Below, piece after piece: positions 52,009 through 59,576 of a DNA stretch of 64,000 nt (within the stretch, counting starts at the first letter, position 1; the number at the start of each line of letters is the position of its first letter). The stretch is from Geomonas paludis (GTDB lineage: Bacteria > Desulfobacterota > Desulfuromonadia > Geobacterales > Geobacteraceae): NCBI RefSeq assembly GCF_014193585.1, contig NZ_BLXY01000004.1, positions 62,001-126,000 of the forward strand, given 5' to 3'. A program made the position numbers and the translations under genes. The notes under the pieces were generated by a model. The model saw only the letters and a program-made list of their open reading frames with translations. It did not search any database and was not told where the DNA came from.

Positions 52009-52325
52009 CCAAGCGCTTCGAGGTTTATCTAGTCAACCTGGATCCGACGGTAGGGAGAGAGATTCGTAAATCCAGGCCGTGTCTTATCATCTCCCCTGAC
52101 GAAATGAACAAGTACTTGGGAACCGTGATCGTCGCCCCGATGACAACTAAGGGGAGGGATTATCCGACGCGGGTTTCGTGTTCCTTTCGCGGCAAGGATG
52201 GCCAAGTGGTCCTTGACCAGATCCGAACCATAGATAAATCCCGACTGGTCGAAAAGCAGGGGCGGTTGGCAAAGGACGCTCAGGATCAGGTTCTGGCCAT
52301 CCTTGCCGATATGTTCGCCCCGTAA
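52002..52325 (+). CDS. mazF: MazF/PemK-type mRNA interferase toxin
   Basis: A 107-residue toxin with the PemK/MazF fold: EVYLVNLDPTVGREIRKSRPCLIISPDEMN at the start, VIVAPMTTKG and the active-site region KDGQVVLDQIRTIDKSRLV, with the conserved Asp-Gln-Ile-Arg and Ser/Thr segment. It cleaves RNA at short sequence motifs. The ATG at 52002 (MVAKRFEV) overlaps the antitoxin stop codon, so translation is coupled; upstream GTGGGAC could act as a weak ribosome site. The length fits MazF. A strong terminator follows. Confidence 0.9.
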   Translation: MVAKRFEVYLVNLDPTVGREIRKSRPCLIISPDEMNKYLGTVIVAPMTTKGRDYPTRVSCSFRGKDGQVVLDQIRTIDKSRLVEKQGRLAKDAQDQVLAILADMFAP

Positions 52326-52351
52326 CCCCCGCCGATTTAACCGGCAAAAAG

Positions 52352-52381
52352 AAGGGGCGGCCAGTTATGGCCGCCCCTTTT
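52352..52381 (+). terminator. Terminator after mazF
   Basis: A perfect 12-bp stem (AAGGGGCGGCCA at 52352-52363 with TGGCCGCCCCTT at 52368-52379) with a GTTA loop and a short T run. The upstream A-rich side (GCAAAAAG) gives a T run on the minus strand, so it may also terminate the convergent hydrolase gene. Confidence 0.8.
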
Positions 52382-52400
52382 GCGTCAATTCTGCACGTAG

Positions 52401-52430
52401 AGGGACAGGCACCTAACGGAGCCAGTCCCT
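52401..52430. repeat. REP element, single unit
   Basis: AGGGACAGGCACCT followed by AACGGAGCCAGTCCCT matches one unit of the family at 14926-15034, 7 bases beyond the stop codon of the metallo-hydrolase gene. Confidence 0.75.
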
Positions 52431-52437
52431 TCGGTCG

Positions 52438-53343
52438 CTACTTCTTGGCGAGGTAGCGGCTCTTCACGTTGTAGCTCACCATCCACTCGGCCATGGTGCG
52501 CTTGGGGAGGGTCTTCAACAGTTCGGCGCTGATGGCGTCGGCGTCGCTTGTCTGCGCCGCCAGTTCGGTCGCTTTCTTGTCGAAGAGCTGGATGTACTCC
52601 TTCATATCCCGCAGGTCCTTCTTGCCGGAAAGGGGACCGTGACCGGGAACGACCTTGTCCACGTCCATGGCCAGCAGCGCGTCTATGGTCCGGATCCAGC
52701 CGGTGAAGTCGCCGTCGGCCAGGAAGGGGTGAAAGTCGGTGAAGAGGATGTCGCCGGCAAAGAGGATCTTTTTCGCGGGCAGGTAGACCACCAGGCTCCC
52801 CGCGGTGTGGGAGGGTGCGGCCCGCATCAGGCGCACCTCCTCGCCCCCCAGATCGAGCAGCATCTCGTTGCTGAAGGCGAGGGTGGGGAGGGCGATTTCG
52901 GTCCCCGCCATGTCCTCGGGCTTAAGGCCGTAATTCGCGGCCCTCTGCAAAAGTCCTGCGCCGTTGGCGGCGAGGTAGGTGCGGTCGGCCTCATGGGAGA
53001 TGACGGTCGCGCCCAGCTTCGCGAAGACGCAGTTCCCCAGCGCGTGGTCGAGGTGGGTGTGGGTGTTCACCACGTACCTGATCGGCTTGTCGGTGACCTT
53101 GCGGATGTCGGCCAGGAAGCGCTGTCCTTCCTTGGCGGAGATGAGCGTGTCGATCACCAGCACGCCCTCCTTGCCGATGACGATGCCGGCATTGGCGGCG
53201 AAACTGTGACCCGGGGAGGCGTCGTTGCTCCCCACGTAGGAGTAGACGTTGTCGGCGAGCTTGGTGAGCTCGGCGCAGGCGGCCTGTGCCAGCAGCAGGG
53301 TGAAAGCCAGGACGAGTGTGGTCAGTACGGCGGTCTTCCTCAT
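52438..53343 (-). CDS. Exported MBL-fold metallo-hydrolase
   Basis: A 301-residue metallo-beta-lactamase-fold protein with a signal peptide (TTLVLAFTLLLAQAACA). The zinc motif is NTHTHLDHALGN, with further ligands in APSHTAGSLVVYLP, FAGDILFTDFHP and PGHGPLSG. Such periplasmic members act on varied esters and thioesters; the substrate is unknown. The ATG at 53343 is preceded by AAAAAGGAGAATGC. The transglutaminase-like gene ends 14 bases upstream, so the two are probably one operon. Confidence 0.82.
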   Translation of the reverse strand: MRKTAVLTTLVLAFTLLLAQAACAELTKLADNVYSYVGSNDASPGHSFAANAGIVIGKEGVLVIDTLISAKEGQRFLADIRKVTDKPIRYVVNTHTHLDHALGNCVFAKLGATVISHEADRTYLAANGAGLLQRAANYGLKPEDMAGTEIALPTLAFSNEMLLDLGGEEVRLMRAAPSHTAGSLVVYLPAKKILFAGDILFTDFHPFLADGDFTGWIRTIDALLAMDVDKVVPGHGPLSGKKDLRDMKEYIQLFDKKATELAAQTSDADAISAELLKTLPKRTMAEWMVSYNVKSRYLAKK

Positions 53344-53357
53344 TGCATTCTCCTTTT

Positions 53358-53963
53358 TCAGAAAGTGATGGTTTCGGAGTTGTAACTGCCGACCAGTTCG
53401 ATGTCGGGGAGGTTGTGGTACACCTCGGCGATGGTCCGGTGCGTGGTGAGCGCCCGGACCACGAGCGGCAGCGGCTCGGGCCAGATTTCGGGCAGGTCGG
53501 CTTCCAGGCGCTCGCTGATCGGGAAGGCAAGACGCTCGTCGGGGGGCGCGAACTGCGCGTCGATGCCGGGCTTGTTGCCGCGGGGATCGACCCGGTACCA
53601 GCCGTGGTCCGGCAGCCAGACGGCGTTCAGGCCGTGCAGGCAGTACGGCGGGCCGCCGTCGTGCAGGGACAGGCGCTGGTAGCACAACCCGGCGGGGATG
53701 CCGTTGGCGCGCAGCAGGGCGGCCAGCAGGTGGCTCTTGGCATAGCAGTAGCCGGTGCCGTGCTCGAGGACCTCGGAGGCGCGGCAGGTCACCGGGTCCA
53801 ACTGGTAGTCCCAACTGTGTTTGATCCGATCGCGGACAAACTCGAAGCAGCGTCGTGCTATCACGGTCTTGTTAAGTTCACCGGCCGACAGGCTCTGCGC
53901 CTTGTCGACTACGGCCGGATGTCGCCAATCGATATACTCCGTGGCCTCCAGGTACTGTTCCAT
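53358..53963 (-). CDS. Transglutaminase-like cysteine protease-fold protein
   Basis: A 201-residue cytoplasmic protein of the transglutaminase-core superfamily. The presumed catalytic triad is Cys73 in EHGTGYCYAKSHLLAALLRANGIPAG, His110 in YCLHGLNAVW and Asp126 in GWYRVDPRGN. The N-terminal helices (AGELNKTVIARRCFEFVRDRIKHS) match the family. There is no signal peptide. Bacterial members act as amidases or peptidases more often than as crosslinkers; the substrate is unknown. The MFS gene ends 25 bases upstream. Confidence 0.8.
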   Translation of the reverse strand: MEQYLEATEYIDWRHPAVVDKAQSLSAGELNKTVIARRCFEFVRDRIKHSWDYQLDPVTCRASEVLEHGTGYCYAKSHLLAALLRANGIPAGLCYQRLSLHDGGPPYCLHGLNAVWLPDHGWYRVDPRGNKPGIDAQFAPPDERLAFPISERLEADLPEIWPEPLPLVVRALTTHRTIAEVYHNLPDIELVGSYNSETITF

Positions 53964-53988
53964 GCTCCATCCTTCCTGTCTGTGGCTG

Positions 53989-55215
53989 TTACTGATCCTT
54001 TCCTGCCAGACTCAACATGGTATCACGGTATATATAAGAGAAAAGTACTGTCAGCACAAAAGTGACGGCACCGGCCGTGAAAAAGCCGGTGGCGAAGTCC
54101 GCGGCTTTGATGACCATGCCCATGGTGGCTGAACTGAGCATCATGCCGAGGTAGATACAGCTGTTGTACAGCCCCAGCCCGAGTCCCCGCTGCCTGGGGG
54201 GCATCACGACCACCACCAGCGCGCTCAGGGCGGTGAACCCGATCCCCATGCCGGCCCCGAGGACGCAGGCGCAGACGAGCAGCGTCCCCATGCCGTGCGC
54301 CAGGCCGACGGCGCCCACGGCGTGCGCGCAGAGCACGAGGCCGATGCCGGACATGAGTCCCCGGTCCACCCGGTCGCTCAGGTGCCCGAACGGGATGCGC
54401 AGCAGCACGTTCACCAGGGCCTGCGCCGCGAAGATGACGCCGATCTGCCCCACGTTGAGACCGAGGGCGCGGGCGTGCAGGGGGAGAAACGAGATGAACA
54501 TGCCGAACCCGAAGCAGCCCCCGAGCGTCCCCACCAGCGCCGCCAGGAGGCGACGGTTGGAGAGGATGCCGGACGGAACCTCTTCGGCGTGCTCGTCGTG
54601 GGGCTGCTCCTCCTCGCGGGGCAGCAAGGAGAGTACGGCGACCAGGGCGGCCACGATGAGGCCCCCGGAAACGAAGAAGACTTCCCTGATCCCGAGCGCC
54701 TTGCCGAACCATCCGCCGCTGGCGGGCCCGAAGGTCATGGCGAGGTAGACCGCCGTGGTGTACCAGCTGTAGGCGCGCCCGACGTGGGAGCGCGGCACGA
54801 CGCGGGCCACGGATGACATCATGGTGGGGGTGAAAGCGGAGAGCCCCATGCCGAAGACGAGATAGACGGCGCCCAAAAGAAGCGGCGTATAGCAGAAGGG
54901 GATGATCAGGGAGGCGCAGCTCATCAGGGCGAGGCCGGTGATGAGGACGGGCCTGATGCCGATCCGGTCCGAGAGGAGTCCCGACGGTACGGCGAGGATG
55001 CCGGCGGAAAGCATGAAGGCGGCGTTGATGAGCCCGATCTGGGCGGTGCCGGCGCCGATGCTGCTGGCCAGAAGCGGCAGCACCGGGATGCGCATGTAGG
55101 CACCGAGGAAACAGATGAAGCCGATGACGCAGCAGGTCAGCACCTGCACGCTCTGGCGGTGATTGGGGGGGCGGAACTGTCCGGTAAGGTTGATGTCGTG
55201 ATCGGCGTCGCTCAT
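53989..55215 (-). CDS. MFS transporter
   Basis: A 408-residue major facilitator with about twelve helices. The loop 2-3 motif A is present as GLLSDRIGIRPV (about 77-88) and again in the second half as GHLSDRVDRGLM, with a gate segment TPTMMSSVARVVPRSHVGRAYSWYT. The N-terminus (MSDADHDINLTGQFRPPNHR) is soluble. The substrate is unknown; the shape matches drug/sugar-efflux-type MFS. It starts the minus-strand run with the transglutaminase-like and MBL genes. Confidence 0.85.
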   Translation of the reverse strand: MSDADHDINLTGQFRPPNHRQSVQVLTCCVIGFICFLGAYMRIPVLPLLASSIGAGTAQIGLINAAFMLSAGILAVPSGLLSDRIGIRPVLITGLALMSCASLIIPFCYTPLLLGAVYLVFGMGLSAFTPTMMSSVARVVPRSHVGRAYSWYTTAVYLAMTFGPASGGWFGKALGIREVFFVSGGLIVAALVAVLSLLPREEEQPHDEHAEEVPSGILSNRRLLAALVGTLGGCFGFGMFISFLPLHARALGLNVGQIGVIFAAQALVNVLLRIPFGHLSDRVDRGLMSGIGLVLCAHAVGAVGLAHGMGTLLVCACVLGAGMGIGFTALSALVVVVMPPRQRGLGLGLYNSCIYLGMMLSSATMGMVIKAADFATGFFTAGAVTFVLTVLFSYIYRDTMLSLAGKDQ

Positions 55216-55315
55216 GGTCCGGCCAAGCTAGCCGCAACGGTGAGCGCTGTCAATATTAAAGCTGATTTCCGCACGAGGCAGACGAGGCAGGACGCCTCCA
55301 GCACCGTAGGTCCAC

Positions 55316-55431
55316 ATTCCCTCTTCCCCCGGGATAGGGCCAGGGTGAGGGCGTTGCCATGGGCAACATGACCGCAGCCGGCAGAGCCCTCACCCGCCCT
55401 TCGGGCACCCTCTCCCGGAGGGAGAGGGGGA
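55316..55431. repeat. CCCTCTCCC-type palindromic repeat, copy 4
   Basis: CTTCCCCCGGGATAGGGCCAGGGTGAGGG on the left pairs with CCCTCACCCGCCCTTCGGGCACCCTCTCCCGGAGGG-type sequence on the right. It lies between the MFS start and the end of the next minus-strand gene. Confidence 0.65.
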
Positions 55432-55454
55432 AGGGGGAGACTGCTGGGCAGCCG

Positions 55455-55928
55455 TTACAGCTCGATCTCTTCGATCTTGCGGAACAGCCGGCCGCCGCTT
55501 TCCTCGATGAAATGGAGCACCTGCAGGTTCAGCGGCACGCCGGGGAAGTCGCCGCAGTCCCTGAAGTCGGTGCGCAGGCCGTAGCACCTTTTCCCGATCC
55601 CGGCGCCGTAGCCCAACTCCGCCACCGTGCCGCTGTCCGGCTCGGTGCCGTCCAGGACCGCCAGTACCACGTCGCTCCCCTTGAGTCCCCGCGCGTTGAC
55701 CGCGCCGGTGAAGCGGGCCGCCTCCCGGATGGCCCGTGCCCGCTCGCCACCATCCTCGACGGACATGGCCTCTTCGATCCGCTGCGCCACTTCCTCCTGC
55801 TCCCAGGGGTCGAAGACGCTGCAGCCCAGGCGGTCCAGGCGCTCCTTGATCCGCTCGCGGTACGGGTTGTTCTCGCGGCTGAAGCCCAGGGGGGAGGCGA
55901 GGTAGACGGTGGCTCGTTTCTCGGTCAT
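55455..55928 (-). CDS. Nucleoside 2-deoxyribosyltransferase-like protein
   Basis: A 157-residue protein with the family marks: TVYLASPLGFSRENNPY at the N-terminus, GCSVFDPWE, DVVLAVLDGTEPDSGTVAELGYGAGIGKRCYGLRTDFR. The Asp-Gly-x-x-x-Asp-x-Gly-Thr motif with the later Glu is the nucleoside-binding and catalytic segment. These enzymes swap bases on 2'-deoxynucleosides in salvage or hydrolyse modified nucleotides. The ATG at 55928 follows ATGGAG and removes an unsupported upstream extension. It is apparently monocistronic. Confidence 0.82.
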   Translation of the reverse strand: MTEKRATVYLASPLGFSRENNPYRERIKERLDRLGCSVFDPWEQEEVAQRIEEAMSVEDGGERARAIREAARFTGAVNARGLKGSDVVLAVLDGTEPDSGTVAELGYGAGIGKRCYGLRTDFRDCGDFPGVPLNLQVLHFIEESGGRLFRKIEEIEL

Positions 55929-56020
55929 GGCAATCTCCATCTGCGGCTGCGCCGGGGTGGCTTCGGGTGATCCAGGCAAGGGTAGTGAGAATATAGGTCG
56001 AGGCGTGGGGGATGTAAATG

Positions 56021-56051
56021 AAAAAGGGCCCCCGACATGACACCGGGGGCC
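56021..56051 (-). terminator. Terminator of the TonB-like/secreted-protein operon
   Basis: On the minus strand GGCCCCCG (56044-56051 side) pairs with CGGGGGCC (56027-56034 side) in an 8-bp stem followed by CTTTTT. It lies about 60 bases beyond the stop of the gene at 56110. Confidence 0.75.
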
Positions 56052-56109
56052 AAATCCGTCGCAGGGGACCCAAAGCGACGGAAGGAGGACGTTGCACCTG
56101 CCTGGCTCT

Positions 56110-56811
56110 TTACTGGGGCGAGAGACCGACCTGAATCGTTCCGCGCTCCAGGCTGACCACGAAGGCGACTTTCTTGTACTGCACCTTGCACTCTCCCGGA
56201 GAGGGGACCCGCGACCAGGCAGTGTTGTCGTTTAAGAGGGCGCGCAGTTCCGCGCTGTCCGTCTGCACTGCAAAGTCGGGGGGCGCGCCGTCGTCGTAGC
56301 TCGCGGTAATCCGGACCTTGGCGCCGGCGAGCCGCTCCCGCTCGGCGGCGGCGAGTTTCCCTTCCAGCACCTGGCGCATGGCGAACCCGGCGACCTGGAG
56401 GTAGCGGCGCGTGTTGTACATCATCTGCTGCGCATGCCAGGCCCCGGCGAAGGCACGGCTGATTTCCGGCGCCACCTGCGCCTGCTGCGGCTGTACCTCG
56501 CCGGCAGCAGGCCCGGCTGCGGCCACCTGTGCCGCTTCCGGCTCCGCCTTTACGGCCTCGGCGGCAGGCACCCGCGCCGGCTCCGGCTCCACCTCGCCCC
56601 TCTCGGGCGCGTCATGCTGCAGGGCGGCCGGCTCGACGGGCGCTTCGACCCGCGCGACCGGAGCCGTCTCGTGCGCGGCAGCATCGATGCTCGCCAGGTC
56701 GACGTAGAGCACGGGCGGCCTGACCGCCGGCCTGGCCTCGCTGTAGCACCAGACGGCTGCGCCGAGCGCCAGGTGCAGCAGTGCCGATATGAGCAGAGGG
56801 GTTGATTTCAT
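56110..56811 (-). CDS. TonB-like single-pass protein with Pro/Ala/Glu-rich linker
   Basis: A 233-residue protein. A short N-terminal membrane helix (LLISALLHLALGAAVWC) is followed by about 80 residues rich in Pro, Ala, Glu and Val (VARVEAPVEPAALQHDAPERGEVEPEP and on). A folded C-terminal domain from about 120 contains GAKVRITASYDDGAPPDFAVQTDSAELR and VAFVVSLERGTIQVGL. The layout resembles TonB/TolA-type proteins, but ExbB/ExbD are absent nearby and the C-terminal domain is not recognised as TonB. It is 54 bases downstream of the 564-aa secreted protein gene. Confidence 0.65.
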   Translation of the reverse strand: MKSTPLLISALLHLALGAAVWCYSEARPAVRPPVLYVDLASIDAAAHETAPVARVEAPVEPAALQHDAPERGEVEPEPARVPAAEAVKAEPEAAQVAAAGPAAGEVQPQQAQVAPEISRAFAGAWHAQQMMYNTRRYLQVAGFAMRQVLEGKLAAAERERLAGAKVRITASYDDGAPPDFAVQTDSAELRALLNDNTAWSRVPSPGECKVQYKKVAFVVSLERGTIQVGLSPQ

Positions 56812-56865
56812 GGTCGTACCCGAGTGGCGCCCTTCCCCCGCGGAGCAGGGCAGGGCGCCACATCC

Positions 56866-58560
56866 CTAGTTGGCGTTGGGCTGCAGCATCAGCTTGATGA
56901 TGGCCTTCTTCTCGGCGGAGCTTGCCGGGGCGCCGCCGGCCTTGGTGGCGATGATCTTACCCTCGATGATGCCGAGCCGGGTCATGAAATTGGAAGCCGC
57001 CTGCATCCGCTGTTCCTGGGTCGGCTGGTTGTTGTTGTCCCAGATGGAATTCCTGGCCATGTCCACGACGTTCACGTCCTGCTGGATGGCGAGGTAGGCG
57101 TTGAAGGCCGTGGACGGGGTGTCGAAGGTGCTGCGCTGCGAGGTCCAGGTGCCGCCGTGACCGGTGCAGCTCTGCTGGTCCCAGTACTGGGTATTGGAGC
57201 AGGAGCCGAGCCATTGCTGCATCATGGGCGGAATCGGCGTGGTGTCCCGGGTGTAGCTGATGCTGCCGCCCCCCTGGATCAGGTTCAGCATCCAGTTCAC
57301 CATGACCACCTGCTGGATGGGCCAGTTGACCTGGGTCTGCGGCCCGATGTAGTTGGTCCCGAAGTCGGGCGGGAGCATGATGCCGGGGAAGGCGCTCATG
57401 ATGGTCGCCTTCAGCGCCGCGATGTCGCCGTTACTGGCGGCGATGGCGTTCTGGAAGGTGGTCCAGGCGTTCTGGAAGACGGTATTGATCGCCTGCTGTA
57501 CCGTTTCGGCATCGGTGCCGGGGTGCGCGGCCAGGTAGGCGGCGGGATCGCGGAAGAAGTCGCCGTAGGTTGCGTCCACGCTCGCGGTCGAAGCTGCCAT
57601 GGCCTGGGCGGCAGCGATGAAGGTGGCGACCTGTGCGCCGCTGGCCTGCAGGGTGTTGAGCGCGTTGGTGTAGTCGGTGACCATCTTCACCATGCTGATC
57701 TTGCGGTTGAAGGTGGACATGGACTGGTCGATGGAGTCACGCAGGTTGGTGGAGATACCGCCGGGGCCGCTGAACAGGCCGGTGGCATCGGCGGCGGCGC
57801 CCGCCGCCTCGTGGGCGTTGGTGATCTGTTCCAGTTCCACGTCGGCGCAGGCCGCGGCGTTCATGAAGACGTCGGCCATGAGGCCGCCTGCCTTCTGGGT
57901 CTCGCTGGTTTCCGTGGCGGTGCTGCCGCTTTGCACGGCGGCGTAGTACCCCTTGGTGAAGTCGCGCAGGGTGGACTTGGTGCTGTCCGGGTTGTAGATG
58001 AGACACCCCTTGAGGGCGGCGAGCTTGGCGTCGGAGACGCCGTTGGCCAAAAGGTATGACTCGAAGCCGCCCTGGCCCTTGATGGCGCCCTGGCCAAGGG
58101 CCGCCAGCTTGAGCAGGTCGCCCGCCTGCATATCGGGGGAGCGCAGCAGCGTCAGGAGATAGGCGGCCAGGATGGGGTCGTCGGTGCCGGCAAGCTCCGC
58201 GGCCTTCAGGAAGGTGGCGGCCTGGACCGTGGCCAGGTCGTTGATGCCGAGCTGGTTCACGTCACCGTCGGGAGGCGCGGGAGCGACGCCCTGGCGCACG
58301 ATGGCGCCTCCGGCGTCCTTGATGGTAAAGGCGATGAAGTTGACCTCGGCGTTGGTGGGGAGGGTGGTCAGGGTGAAGGTAAGTTTCCCGTCCGCGTCCG
58401 TTACCGCAGGCTTGGTCTCGATGGTGGCCAGGGTGCCGTCGCTTTTGAGCTTGCTGGTGGTGATGGTGTAGTTGCTGCTGGCGGTGAGGGCGAAACAGGT
58501 GCCGGCCCCGAAGCTGAGCAGGGTGGCGGCGGCAAGTATGGAGCTGGAAATTTTTTTCAT
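56866..58560 (-). CDS. Large secreted protein of unknown function
   Basis: A 564-residue protein with a signal peptide (MKKISSSILAAATLLSFGAGTCFA). The start is supported by an AAAGGAGATC ribosome site. The first 70 mature residues are beta-like (SSNYTITTSKLKSDGTLATIET, TFTLTTLPTNAEVNFIAFTIKDA), the rest mainly helical with Ala/Gln/Asn-rich stretches. Four cysteines occur in CADV, GSCSN and QSCTG segments, apart from the one in the signal. The C-terminus (PASSAEKKAIIKLML) is helical. No family is recognised. It lies 26 bases after a small lipoprotein gene and before the TonB-like gene. Confidence 0.7.
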   Translation of the reverse strand: MKKISSSILAAATLLSFGAGTCFALTASSNYTITTSKLKSDGTLATIETKPAVTDADGKLTFTLTTLPTNAEVNFIAFTIKDAGGAIVRQGVAPAPPDGDVNQLGINDLATVQAATFLKAAELAGTDDPILAAYLLTLLRSPDMQAGDLLKLAALGQGAIKGQGGFESYLLANGVSDAKLAALKGCLIYNPDSTKSTLRDFTKGYYAAVQSGSTATETSETQKAGGLMADVFMNAAACADVELEQITNAHEAAGAAADATGLFSGPGGISTNLRDSIDQSMSTFNRKISMVKMVTDYTNALNTLQASGAQVATFIAAAQAMAASTASVDATYGDFFRDPAAYLAAHPGTDAETVQQAINTVFQNAWTTFQNAIAASNGDIAALKATIMSAFPGIMLPPDFGTNYIGPQTQVNWPIQQVVMVNWMLNLIQGGGSISYTRDTTPIPPMMQQWLGSCSNTQYWDQQSCTGHGGTWTSQRSTFDTPSTAFNAYLAIQQDVNVVDMARNSIWDNNNQPTQEQRMQAASNFMTRLGIIEGKIIATKAGGAPASSAEKKAIIKLMLQPNAN

Positions 58561-58586
58561 GGTTCGATCTCCTTTGTGGGGTCCGG

Positions 58587-58721
58587 CTACTTGGCGCTGC
58601 CCTGGATGGTGCCCTTCGCTCCGCCACCCGGGTTTTGCTGCGTGCCGCCACCGCCGCATCCTGCCAAACAAAGGACCAACACTGTCATCGCTGCCACCGC
58701 CAAAGTCATTGATTTCTTCAT
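58587..58721 (-). CDS. Small lipoprotein, 44 aa
   Basis: The reading frame encodes MKKSMTLAVAAMTVLVLCLAGC, a textbook lipoprotein signal with lipobox LAGC, and a 22-residue Gly-rich mature tail (GGGG, NPGGGAKGTIQGSAK). A strong CAGGAGGAG ribosome site is 5 bases before the ATG. It heads the operon with the 564-aa secreted and TonB-like proteins and has a sigma-54-like promoter upstream. It is small enough to be missed by routine gene finders, but signal, ribosome site and position support it. Confidence 0.75.
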   Translation of the reverse strand: MKKSMTLAVAAMTVLVLCLAGCGGGGTQQNPGGGAKGTIQGSAK

Positions 58722-58788
58722 AAAACTCCTCCTGTGTGTTTTAACCGCTGGTGGACCAGTTGATCGGCAAGTATCGATACCGGCTTAC

Positions 58789-58804
58789 AGCAGTTTGCAT
58801 GCCA
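58789..58804 (-). promoter_or_regulatory. Sigma-54-like promoter of the lipoprotein operon
   Basis: On the minus strand TGGCATGCAAACTGCT has the GG and GC dinucleotides exactly 10 bases apart and agrees with the TGGCAC-N5-TTGCT consensus except at two positions. It lies 68 bases before the lipoprotein ATG. No enhancer-binding regulator is adjacent. The surrounding 58722-58993 region has no gene that I can support. Confidence 0.4.
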
Positions 58805-58993
58805 TTCCCCAACTCCTCGGAAAACATAGAAAATTCTTTAGTCCGTAAAAAAATTTCTTGTGCAGGCTTTGAACAGGCAGTGAAAAATTAGTACAGCGGG
58901 GGCGGAATAGAGAGAGACGCATGACTGGAGTGAGACAGTGGCGGGGACGACGGAGATGCAGGAATGACTGTGGGGGGAGGGGGTGGCCTGGTG

Positions 58994-59030
58994 CCGCGGC
59001 CTCAAGTAGCGGAAGGTATCGAGGCCGCGG
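58994..59030 (-). terminator. Hairpin without T tract after the gene at 59043
   Basis: A perfect 10-bp stem (CCGCGGCCTC at 58994-59003 and GAGGCCGCGG at 59021-59030) with a 17-base loop lies 12 bases beyond the stop codon. Neither strand shows a T tract, so termination efficiency is uncertain. Confidence 0.4.
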
Positions 59031-59042
59031 GCGCTGCCGGGG

Positions 59043-59459
59043 TCAGCGCTTCGACTCGTGGCTGCTGTCGTAGACCCTGGCGCCGCGGATGCGCTGGTCG
59101 CCGATCTTGTTTTCCAGGTCGTGCCGCTCGACCTTGTTGTTGACCACGAGCTCCTCGTACCCCATGTAGCCCGCCTTGGCCAGGTCGGCGACGATCTGTA
59201 CGAACTGCTCCTTGTCCTGCGGGGAGAGCTTATGGAAGGCGTCGAAGCGGTTGGACGCGCCCAGGTTGAAGAAGCTGTCCACGGCGCTGAAGACGTCCTG
59301 GGAGGTGGAGATGTTGACCAGGTCGGCATCGGCTGCCGAACTTTCTTCGCTGCCGGCAGGCATAGAGGCGGCGGCAACCGGGCTCTTCTCTTTGACCGCG
59401 TCCTTTCCCTTGGCAGACTCCAGTATCATCGCCCTGTATGCCGAGAGTGCTGAGATCAT
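59043..59459 (-). CDS. Conserved-looking hypothetical protein, 138 aa
   Basis: A 138-residue soluble protein. The ribosome site CAGGAGGTG lies 6 bases before the ATG. The N-terminal third is low complexity (KGKDAVKEKSPVAAASMPAGSEESSAADADLVN). The rest is a compact helical region, DVFSAVDSFFNLGASNRFDAFHKLSPQDKEQFVQIVADLAKAGYMGYEEL, followed by a charged tail (VERHDLENKIGDQRIRGARVYD). No signal peptide or membrane segment is seen. I do not recognise the family. The gene stands alone between the lipoprotein operon and the M23 operon. Confidence 0.65.
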   Translation of the reverse strand: MISALSAYRAMILESAKGKDAVKEKSPVAAASMPAGSEESSAADADLVNISTSQDVFSAVDSFFNLGASNRFDAFHKLSPQDKEQFVQIVADLAKAGYMGYEELVVNNKVERHDLENKIGDQRIRGARVYDSSHESKR

Positions 59460-59546
59460 CGGGACACCTCCTGTGTGTGCTGTGTCGAGCAGTATTCTAC
59501 CCGATAGTCACCACAAACCTCCAGAGAAAGTATCACCCAGTTCAAG

Positions 59547-59576
59547 GGGGACAGGCACCTGGCGGAGCCAGTCCCC
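59547..59576. repeat. REP element, single unit
   Basis: GGGGACAGGCACCT followed by GGCGGAGCCAGTCCCC matches the family at 14926-15034. Its last base is the first base of the M23 peptidase stop codon complement, so it directly abuts the gene end. Confidence 0.75.

Noticed and set aside
55390-56097. 235-codon minus-strand frame overlapping the deoxyribosyltransferase gene
   Set aside because: It is a shifted frame of the real gene plus translated repeat and terminator sequence.
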